DNA of 64,000 nucleotides from Lachancea mirantina (lineage: Eukaryota; Ascomycota; Saccharomycetes; Saccharomycetales; Saccharomycetaceae): contig LT598463.1 in the NCBI GenBank assembly GCA_900074745.1, forward strand, positions 1,090,996-1,154,995, in the 5' to 3' direction. The position numbers were made by a program, and so were the translations under genes. How positions within the stretch are numbered: the first letter of the stretch is position 1; every line of letters begins with the position of its first letter. Positions 30,001 to 39,295 of the stretch are shown piece after piece. The notes under the pieces are model-generated. The model ran no database searches. It worked only from the letters and a program-made list of their open reading frames with translations, and had not been told where the DNA came from.

Positions 30001-30963
30001 AAGTGATATTATCAAAAACGATGTTATGCGTAATTTGATGAGTTCCCTGATGTATTCTTTACCCGTAATCAAATGTCGGCAAATCCTGTAACCTGCCGCG
30101 ACGATGATATCGTCGGAACTCAATAATAATTGCTGGATTGTGCTTGAGAATGCAGAAAGAATCAATTCATATTTGATACCTGGATTTTTTTGTAAAAGCG
30201 CAACTAAATCATTGGCTTTCCCCAATAGAAATTCCGCGGTTGAGTTCTTGTCTTGCAAGCTCTGTAAAAATTCACTAACAAGCCAAGTTGCATGCTCTTT
30301 CCCCTCATTTTGGGATTTTTCAAGTAGCGCTTCTGAGGTGTTTCCTACCTCAAAGTCGCTGCCACTGCTCATAGTGCTATTAGAATTCCAAAGTGAGCCA
30401 TGATCCAACCCGTCATCCGCCAAATCTGGTTCACTCGAGTTGTAACTCACTAAGTTCGGGATTTTCTCTTCGCTTTCACCAACTTCGCTACCGTGGAATG
30501 ACCTTGCATTGTCCTCCGCGGTGACATTGGCATCGTCCAATTTATGTCTCAGCGCTGACAAGAGCACGCTAGACCGTTTGATCTGTTTTTCGATACCTCG
30601 AAGTTCATTACTGGTCTGTAGCGCGAGCGAATGTCGCTGAAGATGGTCTTTCGAGTAGTTTCCGGGGTAAATCTCATCGGTTGTTGATGATTTGACTTTT
30701 TGAATATCGTCCTTGTTTTTTTGAAGTTTTGTTAACGTCTGTTGCACATTGTGAATCTCATGTTTGATCGAATTGACGCTCTTGGTCGTCCCACTCCTTT
30801 TGATCCTTTGTCGCTGCTGCTGTAATATAGGAACTAATGACTGCTGCTCATCAAGTTTTCGACTTGGTACAAATGAGGTAGAAGCCACCGATGTGGGCCA
30901 ATTGGGACCTAAATATTCGTTCCTTTCGGGTCCTGATCTCGTAGCATGTCGCAACTCAGGCAT
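27007..30963 (-). CDS. TSC11: TORC2 subunit Avo3/Tsc11 (rictor)
   Basis: A 1318-residue rictor homologue, an essential scaffold of TOR complex 2 at the plasma membrane controlling actin and sphingolipid synthesis. A coiled-coil-prone N-terminus (HEIHNVQQTLTKLQKNKDDI) is followed by ARM-like helical repeats through most of the protein. Rictor blocks seen include MRTTKFFRRLMVFYRPMRYR, IQVGCQFFKMLISTQEGIRI and AALWCCGLIGSTDLGIALLD. The C-terminus is Lys/Arg-rich (TMIRKDRKRRKA). It is somewhat shorter than the S. cerevisiae protein (about 1430). Order IES5-TSC11-AIM11 equals YER092W-YER093C-YER093C-A. Confidence 0.95.
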   Translation of the reverse strand: MPELRHATRSGPERNEYLGPNWPTSVASTSFVPSRKLDEQQSLVPILQQQRQRIKRSGTTKSVNSIKHEIHNVQQTLTKLQKNKDDIQKVKSSTTDEIYPGNYSKDHLQRHSLALQTSNELRGIEKQIKRSSVLLSALRHKLDDANVTAEDNARSFHGSEVGESEEKIPNLVSYNSSEPDLADDGLDHGSLWNSNSTMSSGSDFEVGNTSEALLEKSQNEGKEHATWLVSEFLQSLQDKNSTAEFLLGKANDLVALLQKNPGIKYELILSAFSSTIQQLLLSSDDIIVAAGYRICRHLITGKEYIRELIKLRITSFLIISLAKDSASLIEREQAMKLIRSFLDYKEGISKGIVRAIISCIDNSDDKLRDIAIETLLEMCYVMPKLVEECKGIRVLEGFIAENISSPLTGPLLDALLDLMSFEDTRKLLVNFDITVLLTTFAEYQNKSNMNIDKLQKSSQLICKCLKNYNGLVLFVAEDFKAFRQVITFFQIPSICRFLADIILDVLRVKILPYHEQNKGTVSKNTSSRFHYELPPINQYVGLLVKILANLGIIDSLIPVLSSTDSLKQSGLAGKIRYLISEFCNLAMNLVGFNPLTSFSIKPITEAGQEHVISDIFYFERLTNKLNRHRNTIGMGGFTSANDIMEFTEKLRHNFLVNEVDETKFKKMVYDSRVLQTKDFTTWNWNTLSELIEGPLRNSKRIDALMRTTKFFRRLMVFYRPMRYRFSKVKNGSRFAQRYIQVGCQFFKMLISTQEGIRILHDDTKLIPQIASLLYRAMEGQTTNNVLTEPNFSQSVCPGYLKILGVLTEAQSGIELLEKWNIFTVIYKMFQKRSSIGKTYLLQILPELDLTFSLHCRTILGKALVHEDEEIRIAATNALGLSLQKFSSESSRLQFTLLEMLVRQLYDLSPDVIGAADKTLYEFCASQKWPKMIAYPRRHLLHQLVFIKSPLLFEFLQTPTGFRQLDEIQFIQVERNKWFTRKNLEYVSKVEAFIQKEMVYVEFVNDGSERAKSMPLHFYGSLAHTEEGVALITQMGDLVAFANIVKAHRADMKLAMMPEKLLQLKAALWCCGLIGSTDLGIALLDNYTIVEDIIELAYSALATDVKFTAFYVLGLVSKTKEGCEILDELHWDCCLNVLNLPTGLTYPMDVKKFLGSNSSGSQDLKNVGNGKSAEVDLMTGEDIVLDLDKLLSLKAESESTRRDANEDLQAEMERFKIDAQLNSISNSKSDYNELTERILRAASKLNNSILSNGAAKEITDLRTAYGSARVATPQMFTRIVELLEQYRFKPPARKFLCELFMSKKTLETMIRKDRKRRKA

Positions 30964-31121
30964 TGCGCTCCCCAGCCCACGTTTACCTGTCCTTCGGTGT
31001 GCTCAGATCTATTAGTGGAATGCGCTATATTGATATTGACCAATTATGAACGTAAGCCGTGATGCTGAAAATGCCTATATACAAGAAACTCGGCAAGTAA
31101 CAGTTTTGCCCTGGACTATGT

Positions 31122-31652
31122 TCATTTCCTACCGGGCTCATTTCTCAGTAGCTTCTCTAGGGCCTCAGTGACTTTTCTCGTGTCTTCGTCCGTTTTGAGG
31201 TCGTCAATTGACGTGACAGACTCTGACGTGTTGCCCATCAGTCTCTTGGCCGTGATAGCGAATTCTGGGAAACTGGAAATGTCCGCAATCCAGCAAGTAC
31301 CCAGCACGAGCATTGCGAACCCCCCTGTAGCGAGAGAGGTCCCATATGCAAGTGCTGAAATTGCTTCACCTTGGTACGAATACGGTGGTGGTTTATGATT
31401 CAACTGGAACATATTAGGCAGATCTAAGATAGCGGGATTGTTAGTCAAAAATTTAATCAAATCGCAGTGTGAATCTGATGGGTTTAACATACATTTTCGA
31501 GTCTGGACTCCTCTGAATGCCATTCTGGCAGAAATTAACGTGAACGCTGTAGCTCCGAAAAATCGCAGCATCTGTTGTCTCCTGCGTTGTTTGTACTCGG
31601 GTGAATGTACCGAGATTTCTCGGGTTGTTACTTCAACAGAATCCAGCTTCAT
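31122..31652 (-). CDS. AIM11: Aim11-family membrane protein (two exons, in-frame intron)
   Basis: Homologue of the pair YER093C-A (AIM11) and YBL059W, small proteins of unknown function with two membrane segments ([16 protein letters not shown] and [19 protein letters not shown]). The frame is open through 176 codons, but 31424-31492 is a 69-nt intron: donor GTATGT, branch GACTAAC, acceptor TTAG. It is a multiple of three and has no stop. Splicing gives exons 31493-31652 and 31122-31423, 153 residues, joining as [18 protein letters not shown], which aligns with RKYVPSIFQQNYKLPP of yeast Aim11. Both S. cerevisiae homologues have an intron at this place, as I recall. Mitochondrial location is suspected only from family phenotype. 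Confidence 0.88.
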   Translation of the reverse strand: MKLDSVEVTTREISVHSPEYKQRRRQQMLRFFGATAFTLISARMAFRGVQTRKCMLNPSDSHCDLIKFLTNNPAILDLPNMFQLNHKPPPYSYQGEAISALAYGTSLATGGFAMLVLGTCWIADISSFPEFAITAKRLMGNTSESVTSIDDLKTDEDTRKVTEALEKLLRNEPGRK

Positions 31653-31813
31653 ATTCTGGGAATCTTGGCCTTTAGCTGCTTGTTAGAAGTTCTTTCCCAC
31701 CTGTAGATTTTCATTGGACAAGCTCATCATGTCGATCCTGTAACGTCAAAAAATTAGTTGGGAGCACGCGCGCCACTTAAAGGTTTAAAGAACCAAGAAG
31801 ATACACCGTACTC

Positions 31814-32209
31814 ATGCATCCACAACTCGAAGCTGAGCGCTTCAATTGTAAGTATAGCGTGAGCCTGAGATCAGCATGTGAAAACCCTGCTTCTTATAGC
31901 TCTTTCGACTAACTTTTGGTAGCATGTTATCAATATATTGAGGCCCTTGACAAATGTCATCAAGCTGAGTACTACAAAAGGGCGTTAGGACTTTGCAGTA
32001 TCGAGAAAGAGGCCCTGACCAGATGCCTACATGACGCTAGACTGTCTGGGGAGAAGGTGAAGATCTTAGAAAGCCGGGAGAAGCAGAAGAAAGTGCATGC
32101 CAAGTGGAAACAGTTGCAAGAAGAAGAATATGGCGAAGAAGCTATACTGAAAAAAATCATTCAAAGGCAAATGGCTAAAGCACAGGACAAGGTGGAAAAG
32201 ACGGATTAG
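31814..32209 (+). CDS. CMC2: Mitochondrial twin-CX9C protein Cmc2 (two exons)
   Basis: An intermembrane-space protein needed for cytochrome c oxidase assembly. Exon 1 (31814-31847) encodes MHPQLEAERFN; a 75-nt intron (31848-31922; GTAAGT, GACTAAC at 31907, TAG) follows; exon 2 is 31923-32209. The product has 106 residues. Both CX9C pairs are present: CYQYIEALDKC and CSIEKEALTRC. The start and join match S. cerevisiae Cmc2 (MHPQLEAERFHSC), which also has an intron here. The C-terminal half is a charged helix. It is divergent from AIM11 as YBL059C-A is from YBL059W. Confidence 0.94.
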
Positions 32210-32375
32210 GTGAGAGTGTTTTAGGCCTCAAATTATGTTCTTCATGTAAATATCAAATAAATATCTATCACATGCTGAAACGTCAGCCGGATGCTGAGAA
32301 GAGAAAATCGAAAACAAGTGAACAGTATTTTCTTATTTAGTATACAATATTGATTTTCGCGGTCGTAGCTGCTCT

Positions 32376-33174
32376 TTAATCTTGCCTTGTCTTCAAGTAA
32401 CGCTTGATAACTTCGTTTTTCTTTATGATGTAGACAACAGCACCCCAGCCCGAAAGGGCATCACGATCAGCAGAATTTAATAGCGCTTGACTTATGGTCT
32501 CGAACAGATCTTCGGATTCCTGGTTTGGCTCGTAAAGAGACTCGCACATACCAAACAATTGTTCCGACGCGGTTCCGCTCACAACGAAGTCCTTCGCTTC
32601 GTCGATGCATCCTATAAGATCAAAGCCTGCAATGTATGGCTTTCCGGTCTTCGAATTGATCCCTGCAACGATAGGGCCCGTGAAGTAAGGACCAAACCGC
32701 TTCTCATATAGCGTGCTAGAAACCAGCTGTGTAAACGTCTGAGGTTCGATGTATCTGTCCTCCCGTAATTTATAAAGATTGGTCTTGTATCTGAACACTT
32801 CCGACAGGGTCAAAACATCGGTGGCAAGACCTGTCAAACCCAAAAATACGTGTCCAAATGGAAAAATCTTTTCGAATTTGTTCGACACACCGAGAGACTG
32901 ACTTCCCAGACGCAAATCGCAAGCAATTGCCACGCAGTCTTTACCAGTCATGGCAACACAAATACCACCTGCAATTTATGAGTTAGTATACCGCTTGAAA
33001 TCGACTCCTGCTCGCCATTTCACGGTTCCAACCCACTTCAAGGGCGAACGCCCTAAATGTCTCGAGCATGTTGTATCTAATCAAGAGGACCGGGGAAGGG
33101 AGCAATTAACTTGTAAAAGACCGTTCCTAATCCAACACATTAACCATACCATTAATAGAGCTTGGGTCAGACAT
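32376..33174 (-). CDS. PUP3: Proteasome beta 3 subunit (two exons)
   Basis: A non-catalytic beta subunit of the 20S proteasome. The long frame starts inside the protein at MTGKDCVAIACD. A first exon of 25 nt (33150-33174) encodes MSDPSSIN plus one base. A 181-nt intron (32969-33149) has donor GTATGG, branch TACTAAC and acceptor CAG. Exon 2 (32376-32968) completes NGGICVAMTGKD. The result is exactly 205 residues, the S. cerevisiae length, and the first eight residues are identical to that protein as I recall it. S. cerevisiae PUP3 has no intron. As usual for beta 3, there is no propeptide or N-terminal catalytic threonine. Confidence 0.95.
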
Positions 33175-33385
33175 TTTACCGTTATATCTTGTCTAGTTTT
33201 TCAATCCTGTCAGGTTGATCTATTTGCCACTTAATGTAGCTTTTCATACAGAGGCGACATCCAAGAAACTCAAATGTTCTTGTACGATGAGATGGTGATA
33301 ATAAGTACAGGGTCTCTATCCTACTATAAAATACAAACTGACCCGACTTGAATTGATTAGAATTCTGGTTTGACGTCGATGTCCT

Positions 33386-35260
33386 TTATTCCGACTTTTG
33401 ATAAAAATCGCAGGCTTTTTCGAGAGCGTCAAGGTATATTGTATGCTTTTCATATTGCTTGTTGAGATACAGGTATTTGTTGTTCCAATTGTCCATAACA
33501 ACATCGAATGCCGATTCTGTAGCTTCTGGTTCTCGCTCTTCGACATTTTGCCATTTTTGCACCATTTGTGCTTTCAAAGAGTTATGCGTGTCTAGAGATC
33601 TCTCGAGAGTCGAAACGAAGGATCTCATATTGTAAAGTTGAGAATCAAGTTCCCAGAACGCAACTTGTTCATCTGCTTCGACTAGTACGGCGTCTAGCCC
33701 CATTAGGGGTTTCCATTTGAAAACTTTCGCATGCTGTGGCTGAATTTTCCCAGATAGAATTCGGTCACTCCAGCCATACTCTTCGTTTGAGACCATCTCC
33801 ATTTGCGCAGATGGAATCGGCGTTATTCTGCCACCCCAAAAGTTAATGGTGTCTTTGTACTTGGCCGCTATGTCTGCGTTATCAGTGCTAAACTGTAGTG
33901 TGATTCCGTCAAGCGCAGATATTCCGCTTGGGAACGAGACCATGAAACTCGACCGCCCCAAGGCCGAATGCTTACTCGCTACAATGTTGTCTTGAATGCG
34001 GGACGCGAGTGCTCCGTACAGTGTGTAAAATCTTGCGTGCGAGCATTTCTTCCGGCACGTCATCAGGTCCCATTTGAGTATTTGGTCCACGGTATAATCC
34101 TGGAGAGTAGAGCCCCTGAAGTAGTAGACGAGAAGACGACCGTGGCCAGCTCGTACTCTTGCGTAAGTCCAATGTTCGACGTGCGCCAAGTGGGCGTGTT
34201 CATCGAATAACGTGCCCTTTGCGTGTTTTCTAAACCAGGAAAACATCTTGCGTTTAGGCGCCTGTGCAGAAAAAAGCTGTGGTGTAGAAGTCGCAGTTTT
34301 GGCGGCCTCGGTGACTTTCAAGACGCAATCCATAAGCCAAGGGCTGCCATTCACGTCCTGCAACTTCCAGTCACATTTTTCTTCGGCATACAGCTTCTCT
34401 AGCACGTTTCGAGACCGCAAACGTCCGCCGCCGGTTGTGAGTATCGTATTTGTAGTTGTTTTGGGGGCCAAAGGCGGCATGCTGTTGAGAGACGGTGTCA
34501 AACTTTGGTGCGATGGAGTTCTTTGTAACCGGTCGCTCCGCATCGACAGCATCGAGATCTTGCGCATACCGCTGCCGCTAGCACCTGTGCGCCTCGACAA
34601 GCCACGGCTTTTCTTTTTTGGGCCCGCGCAGAGCGGAAGAGGGTCCCGGCTCAAAATTATGTAACCCGACGTCAGCTCGCGCTTGAAATGCGCGACGTTG
34701 AGGTTGGGAGCCTCGCGACGGAGCGCATGGAGCGAGTTTTCCAAAAATTGATCCAGACTGAATTTGTGTTCCGACGCGGGATTGTGCAAATTTGAGTTCA
34801 ACATGAGCAGCGAGAACAGCATAATGTGAGCGAGCCGGAAATCGTCGTTGTAGTGCGGCATGTGGCCCTCCCGAAGCCATTCCTTGGCCAGAGACTCTAG
34901 AATCATGTCGATGTTCGCAGCTTCTGCGATGAAGTATATGCTGCTCGACAGCTTTTTGAGCGTATCGAGCAACGTAGCCGGGTATGGACGTAAAAGATCC
35001 AGAAACTCAGTGAGAACCTCGCTGTTTTTTGGTGACCCCAAGAAGTTGGCGTACTCTTTCGGATCCACGTCTTTGAACGTCCCGTTCAGTATCTGTTCGG
35101 CGGTTTCATGCGCAAATTCGTTTGGTTCATCGTCGACCACCAGTTCGTGGATATTCGTGATTTTGGGCGATTCCGTGAGCAAGCCGTCCGTACACATCAC
35201 GCTCTTGTCAACCACTGTCAACAACGCTGGTCGTTGCTCCATCCTACACACTTCAGCCAT
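33386..35260 (-). CDS. YEL1: Arf3 exchange factor Yel1 (Sec7 and PH domains)
   Basis: A 624-residue guanine nucleotide exchange factor for Arf3, localised at bud tip and neck in S. cerevisiae. The Sec7 domain spans about residues 60-190. The glutamic finger is in IYFIAEAANID and the signature is FSLLMLNSNLHNP. A PH domain follows the linker (residues about 330-500). The best match is near the end of PH: NFWGGRITPIPSAQMEMVSN, then EEYGWSDRIL. The C-terminus is helical. The ATG at 35258-35260 was preferred to a GTG 15 codons upstream. The order with RAD51 reflects YBL060W interleaved with YER095W. Confidence 0.9.
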   Translation of the reverse strand: MAEVCRMEQRPALLTVVDKSVMCTDGLLTESPKITNIHELVVDDEPNEFAHETAEQILNGTFKDVDPKEYANFLGSPKNSEVLTEFLDLLRPYPATLLDTLKKLSSSIYFIAEAANIDMILESLAKEWLREGHMPHYNDDFRLAHIMLFSLLMLNSNLHNPASEHKFSLDQFLENSLHALRREAPNLNVAHFKRELTSGYIILSRDPLPLCAGPKKKSRGLSRRTGASGSGMRKISMLSMRSDRLQRTPSHQSLTPSLNSMPPLAPKTTTNTILTTGGGRLRSRNVLEKLYAEEKCDWKLQDVNGSPWLMDCVLKVTEAAKTATSTPQLFSAQAPKRKMFSWFRKHAKGTLFDEHAHLAHVEHWTYARVRAGHGRLLVYYFRGSTLQDYTVDQILKWDLMTCRKKCSHARFYTLYGALASRIQDNIVASKHSALGRSSFMVSFPSGISALDGITLQFSTDNADIAAKYKDTINFWGGRITPIPSAQMEMVSNEEYGWSDRILSGKIQPQHAKVFKWKPLMGLDAVLVEADEQVAFWELDSQLYNMRSFVSTLERSLDTHNSLKAQMVQKWQNVEEREPEATESAFDVVMDNWNNKYLYLNKQYEKHTIYLDALEKACDFYQKSE

Positions 35261-35636
35261 GTAATCGGACTTCGAAAGACGTTGATGTAGTTGATTGGAC
35301 GTCACTGGACAAATTGAACCGTTGGTTTATGGAATGTAGAGGGAAATCACGTGACTACTTCGAACAAGAGCCCCGATACTCTTGACATATGTCACATCGG
35401 AATTGGAGCTTCAAGCCGTTTGATTCCACCACTTAAGCGGTTCAGCGTTCTTCAGATGTCTCTTTTATATGTTGATCGCGGGTTGGATATGTTGGGGGCC
35501 GCTCATCGGTAAATTCGTATGGTGATGGTGACGCGAAAATTCAAAATATTTAATTCAGACTAGAGGAAATTTACGTGTCACCCACCCGGAGAGAAGAGAA
35601 GAGAAGAGAGGAAGAAAACAAGAGACGAGGCAGGAC
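35261..35636. other. YEL1-RAD51 divergent promoter
   Basis: A 376-base spacer. It holds a CACGTG box (35348-35353), an ACGCGAAAA element (separate entry) and a purine-rich AGAAG tandem tract (35590-35620) just before the RAD51 ATG. Confidence 0.6.
35531..35539 (+). promoter_or_regulatory. MBF/SBF-type element of RAD51
   Basis: ACGCGAAAA combines the MCB core ACGCG with the SBF form CRCGAAA, about 100 bases upstream of the RAD51 ATG. S. cerevisiae RAD51 is induced at G1/S through MCB elements, so the same control is likely. Confidence 0.55.
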
Positions 35637-36776
35637 ATGAGCATGTCACAACTGCAAGAGCAAACAAGTCAAGTTTTGCAGAGTATGGATGCGCAACTTG
35701 ATGGTTCAAACGCCGTTTCAAACGGAGCTGCGGGTGGCGAATTGAGAGACAATGAAGCGGGCGGCGATCAACTAGGGACGGCAGAAGGCGAGGATGTCGC
35801 GTTAGCGTCGTTCGTACCACTGGATAGGCTGCTGGTAAACGGTATCACGACCTCGGACTTGAAAAAACTGCGCGAAAGCGGGCTACACACGGCAGAAGCA
35901 GTGGCGTATGCGCCTCGTAAGGCATTAATGGAAATCAAGGGCATCTCGGAAGCCAAAGCGGACCGGTTACTGAACGAAGCAGCCCGATTGGTGCCCATGG
36001 GGTTCGTGACAGCGGCTGACTTCCATCTGCGGCGCTCGGAGATGATCTGTCTCACCACGGGCTCCAAAAACCTCGATACGCTTCTTGGGGGCGGCGTCGA
36101 GACCGGATCGATTACCGAGCTTTTTGGTGAGTTTCGGACCGGTAAATCGCAACTATGTCACACGCTCGCCGTGACGTGCCAGATCCCACTCGACATGGGA
36201 GGTGGCGAGGGCAAATGTCTGTATATCGATACCGAGGGCACTTTCCGTCCCATTCGTCTCGTATCGATCGCGCAACGGTTTGGGCTGGACCCGGACGACG
36301 CTTTGAACAATGTGGCGTATGCGCGTGCCTACAATGCAGATCATCAATTGCGTTTGTTAGACGCCGCAGCGCAAATGATGAGTGAATCGCGATTTTCATT
36401 GATCGTGGTCGATTCGATTATGGCGCTTTACAGAACTGATTTTTCAGGTCGTGGTGAACTTAGTGCGCGTCAAATGCATCTTGCGAAATTTATGCGTGCT
36501 TTGCAAAGACTTGCGGATCAATTCGGAGTCGCTTGTGTGGTCACAAACCAAGTTGTTGCACAGGTTGACGGAGGCATGGTTTTCAATCCGGATCCGAAAA
36601 AGCCTATCGGTGGTAACATTATGGCGCACTCGTCGACCACAAGACTTGGGTTTAAGAAGGGTAAAGGTTGTCAAAGAATATGTAAAGTCGTGGACTCGCC
36701 ATGTTTACCTGAGGCAGAATGTGTTTTTGCAATATACGAAGATGGAGTGGGTGATCCACGCGAGGAGGATGAATAG
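35637..36776 (+). CDS. RAD51: Strand-exchange recombinase Rad51
   Basis: The eukaryotic RecA homologue, forming filaments on single-stranded DNA for homologous recombination. It has 379 residues. The N-terminal helix-hairpin-helix domain shows [20 protein letters not shown] then [10 protein letters not shown]. The ATPase core has Walker [10 protein letters not shown], Walker [11 protein letters not shown], and [20 protein letters not shown]. The L2 region ([11 protein letters not shown]...[12 protein letters not shown]) is intact. The acidic variable N-terminus is shorter than in S. cerevisiae (400 residues). Confidence 0.98.
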   Translation: MSMSQLQEQTSQVLQSMDAQLDGSNAVSNGAAGGELRDNEAGGDQLGTAEGEDVALASFVPLDRLLVNGITTSDLKKLRESGLHTAEAVAYAPRKALMEIKGISEAKADRLLNEAARLVPMGFVTAADFHLRRSEMICLTTGSKNLDTLLGGGVETGSITELFGEFRTGKSQLCHTLAVTCQIPLDMGGGEGKCLYIDTEGTFRPIRLVSIAQRFGLDPDDALNNVAYARAYNADHQLRLLDAAAQMMSESRFSLIVVDSIMALYRTDFSGRGELSARQMHLAKFMRALQRLADQFGVACVVTNQVVAQVDGGMVFNPDPKKPIGGNIMAHSSTTRLGFKKGKGCQRICKVVDSPCLPEAECVFAIYEDGVGDPREEDE

Positions 36777-37345
36777 GTGTGATGGACTGCGACGCGAGTG
36801 GAAAAAAAACTCAACACCACTGGGCCTCCTGCGAACCTGTGATTTCTGTATTTTTTTCCTAAAGGTGTGAACTCTAACTATCCTGAATCTCAGAACCATT
36901 TCGTCAAAGTTTCCGGAGTCTGAGAACTCAAGCAAGTGTGACATAATACACACCACTATTAATCATTTCAACGAAAGTAAATACTTGCTAAACCAATTTA
37001 CGCATGCATTACCAACGCGTTTTGGCATAAAAATATGCCCAACAAACGCTCTGATACAGGGGTTTTCGAGCGTAAAAGAATCATGTTTTCGTTATATTTT
37101 GCAGTTTGCAGGTAATCGACTCATTAATTGACCATTCTACTACATTCTTGTCATATCTTGTCACATCTCGTCAGTTAACTAACGGTTCATTTTGAACTCA
37201 TCTTCAATGCATGTTTTAAAAATATACACGTAAAATTTCACTTTAGAAACTGAAAAAGCTAGACAACGCACATTGAAAAAGGTCGATCCAACTAGTACCC
37301 TGGTAAATCTGTTAACAGCGCTCAACACGGTGTTCGTTCATATCC
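36777..37345. other. RAD51-SKT5 spacer
   Basis: About 570 AT-rich bases. It contains three near repeats ending in TCATATC, TCACATC and TCTCGTC around 37150-37175 (CTTGTCATATCTTGTCACAT). No gene seen. Confidence 0.4.
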
Positions 37346-39295
37346 ATGGCCGCTGCGACCCATCCATATAGGAGGACGCTGGAGATTTCGTCTACGAGAG
37401 CTAATGGAGAAGTGGAAGCGAACTCGCGACGCAACAATGATAATAAGAACGACAGTTTGTTTTCATTGAGCAGTAAAACCCAATTGAATGACAATGGTGA
37501 GCTTTTTGATAAATCTTTTAAGCTCTCAGCTCTGCCATCTCCTCCGACGTTGCTTGCACAACGGGCAGTTTCGTCGCCAGTTAGTTCTTTAAGTGAGACG
37601 CCTGGTTCGTCAAGGATACAACTCGTCGACTCGCGAGAGAGCAGCAACGACGTGGGAGAGTTTAACGATTCAGGATCAGGGTCTACAAAATTCAAATCCA
37701 AGAAAACCCGGCCGAAATCTGTCGATTTGTCGCATTTGTATTTGATGAGCAATGGTAACACACAGTACACTTCCACAAACGAGTCCGTCGCGGATTTGTC
37801 ACACCAAATGATAAGCAAGTATCTTGGTGAGGAGAACAACTCTATTTTGGTTCCGCGGTTGAAAACGATCGCGATGTACAAGCAAAATGTCAAGAAATCT
37901 AAGGATCCTAATGTGCTTTTCCAATATGCTCAGTATATTCTTCAAACGGCACTTTCAATCGATGTCGACTCCACAGACAAAATTCAGGATGAAACTGAAA
38001 CGAACGACGGCTCCGTGTCGCCAGGTGCGCTGAAAAAACAGTTTTTGAAAGATGCCCAGCACTATTTGCGGAAACTGAGCGTCAAGGGCTACTCGGATGC
38101 GCAGTATTTGCTTGCAGACGCATATGCGTCTGGTGCGTTCGGTAAAGTTAACACCAAAGAAGCTTTCGTGTTATTCCAGTCTGCAGCCAAACACGGTCAC
38201 ATTGAAAGTGCCTATAGAACCGCCCACTGCTACGAAGAAGGTTTGGGCACGACAAGAGACTCTCGACGCGCTATCGAGTTCTTGAAATTTGCCGGTAGCA
38301 GAAATCACCCTTCCGCGACTTACAAACTGGGTCTCTATTCGTTTTACGGACGTATGGGCATGCCTAATGATATAAACACGAAACAGAACGGCATCAAGTG
38401 GCTGTCTCGGGCCACTGCGCGTGCTAACGAGCTTACGTGTGCTGCGCCTTATGAGCTTGCAAAAATTTACGACAATGGATTTATGGATATCATCATTCCA
38501 GATCAAAAATATGCTATGGAGCTATACAATCAAGCGGCGTCTTTGGGTCACAGTCCCTCTTCGACTATTCTAGGCAGAGTGTATGAGACTGGCAATGACG
38601 TGGTTCCTCAGGATACAAGTTTGAGTGTGCATTACTACACGCAGGCTGCGCTTCGCGGTGATCCCGAGGCCATGATGGGTTTGTGCGCGTGGTACATCGT
38701 TGGTGCTGAGCCCTCTTTCGACAAAGATGAAAAGGAAGCCTTTCAATGGGCCTTACGGGCTGCAACAGCGGGGTTTGCCAAGGCTCAGTTCGCGGTGGCT
38801 TATTTTTATGAGAAGGGAAAAGGCTGTGAAGTGGATATGGACAGTGCCATGGATTGGTATCAGAAAGCTGCAGATCAGAAGGATCCGAGGGCGATAAATA
38901 AGCTCCAGACCAACGGCAATGGAACTCCGTTCAAACCGTCGCACAGTAAGAAATCTAAAAGTATTTCCACGCTAAACTTATTTGCAAGCAACTCCACTCA
39001 AGACTTCCGGAACACCTCTGGTAGCACAGAACATAGCACATTCAAAAAACCTAGTGGCTCGGCTGTGGATCTTCGTATATCTGCGACAGAACGCCACGAT
39101 CGTGGATTCGAACAGCCCATCGCAGGCCACGAAAATTTATCAACGGCAGGAGCTGAGCCCGGGCCTTCAGGCAACGATGGTGCTAAGGAGTTCACCCTTG
39201 AGGCATCCAGCGTTCCCGCGGGTAAAACAAAACGCGGCAAGATACTATCGTCGCGGAAAAGTTCAGGCGAGTCCAAAAAAAAAACTGTGTCGTGA
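37346..39295 (+). CDS. SKT5: Chitin synthase III activator, Skt5/Shc1 family (Sel1 repeats)
   Basis: Homologue of the pair Skt5/Chs4 (YBL061C) and Shc1 (YER096W), activators of chitin synthase Chs3 at the bud neck. It has 649 residues as read. The low-complexity N-terminus is followed by about seven Sel1-type repeats from residue 230 to 520, for example YSDAQYLLADAYASGAFGKV and AKAQFAVAYFYEKGKG. The tail is Ser/Lys-rich. The frame ends KKKTVS just after ten consecutive A residues (39275-39284). One base out of frame, the same DNA reads CVVM followed at once by a stop, a good CaaX prenylation box like that of Skt5. See findings. Confidence 0.9.
   Translation: MAAATHPYRRTLEISSTRANGEVEANSRRNNDNKNDSLFSLSSKTQLNDNGELFDKSFKLSALPSPPTLLAQRAVSSPVSSLSETPGSSRIQLVDSRESSNDVGEFNDSGSGSTKFKSKKTRPKSVDLSHLYLMSNGNTQYTSTNESVADLSHQMISKYLGEENNSILVPRLKTIAMYKQNVKKSKDPNVLFQYAQYILQTALSIDVDSTDKIQDETETNDGSVSPGALKKQFLKDAQHYLRKLSVKGYSDAQYLLADAYASGAFGKVNTKEAFVLFQSAAKHGHIESAYRTAHCYEEGLGTTRDSRRAIEFLKFAGSRNHPSATYKLGLYSFYGRMGMPNDINTKQNGIKWLSRATARANELTCAAPYELAKIYDNGFMDIIIPDQKYAMELYNQAASLGHSPSSTILGRVYETGNDVVPQDTSLSVHYYTQAALRGDPEAMMGLCAWYIVGAEPSFDKDEKEAFQWALRAATAGFAKAQFAVAYFYEKGKGCEVDMDSAMDWYQKAADQKDPRAINKLQTNGNGTPFKPSHSKKSKSISTLNLFASNSTQDFRNTSGSTEHSTFKKPSGSAVDLRISATERHDRGFEQPIAGHENLSTAGAEPGPSGNDGAKEFTLEASSVPAGKTKRGKILSSRKSSGESKKKTVS

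Noticed and set aside
31653-31735. Upstream ATG for AIM11 joined by a very short intron
   Set aside because: The only possible intron would be about 25 nt with a poor donor; the downstream ATG at 31652 is simpler.
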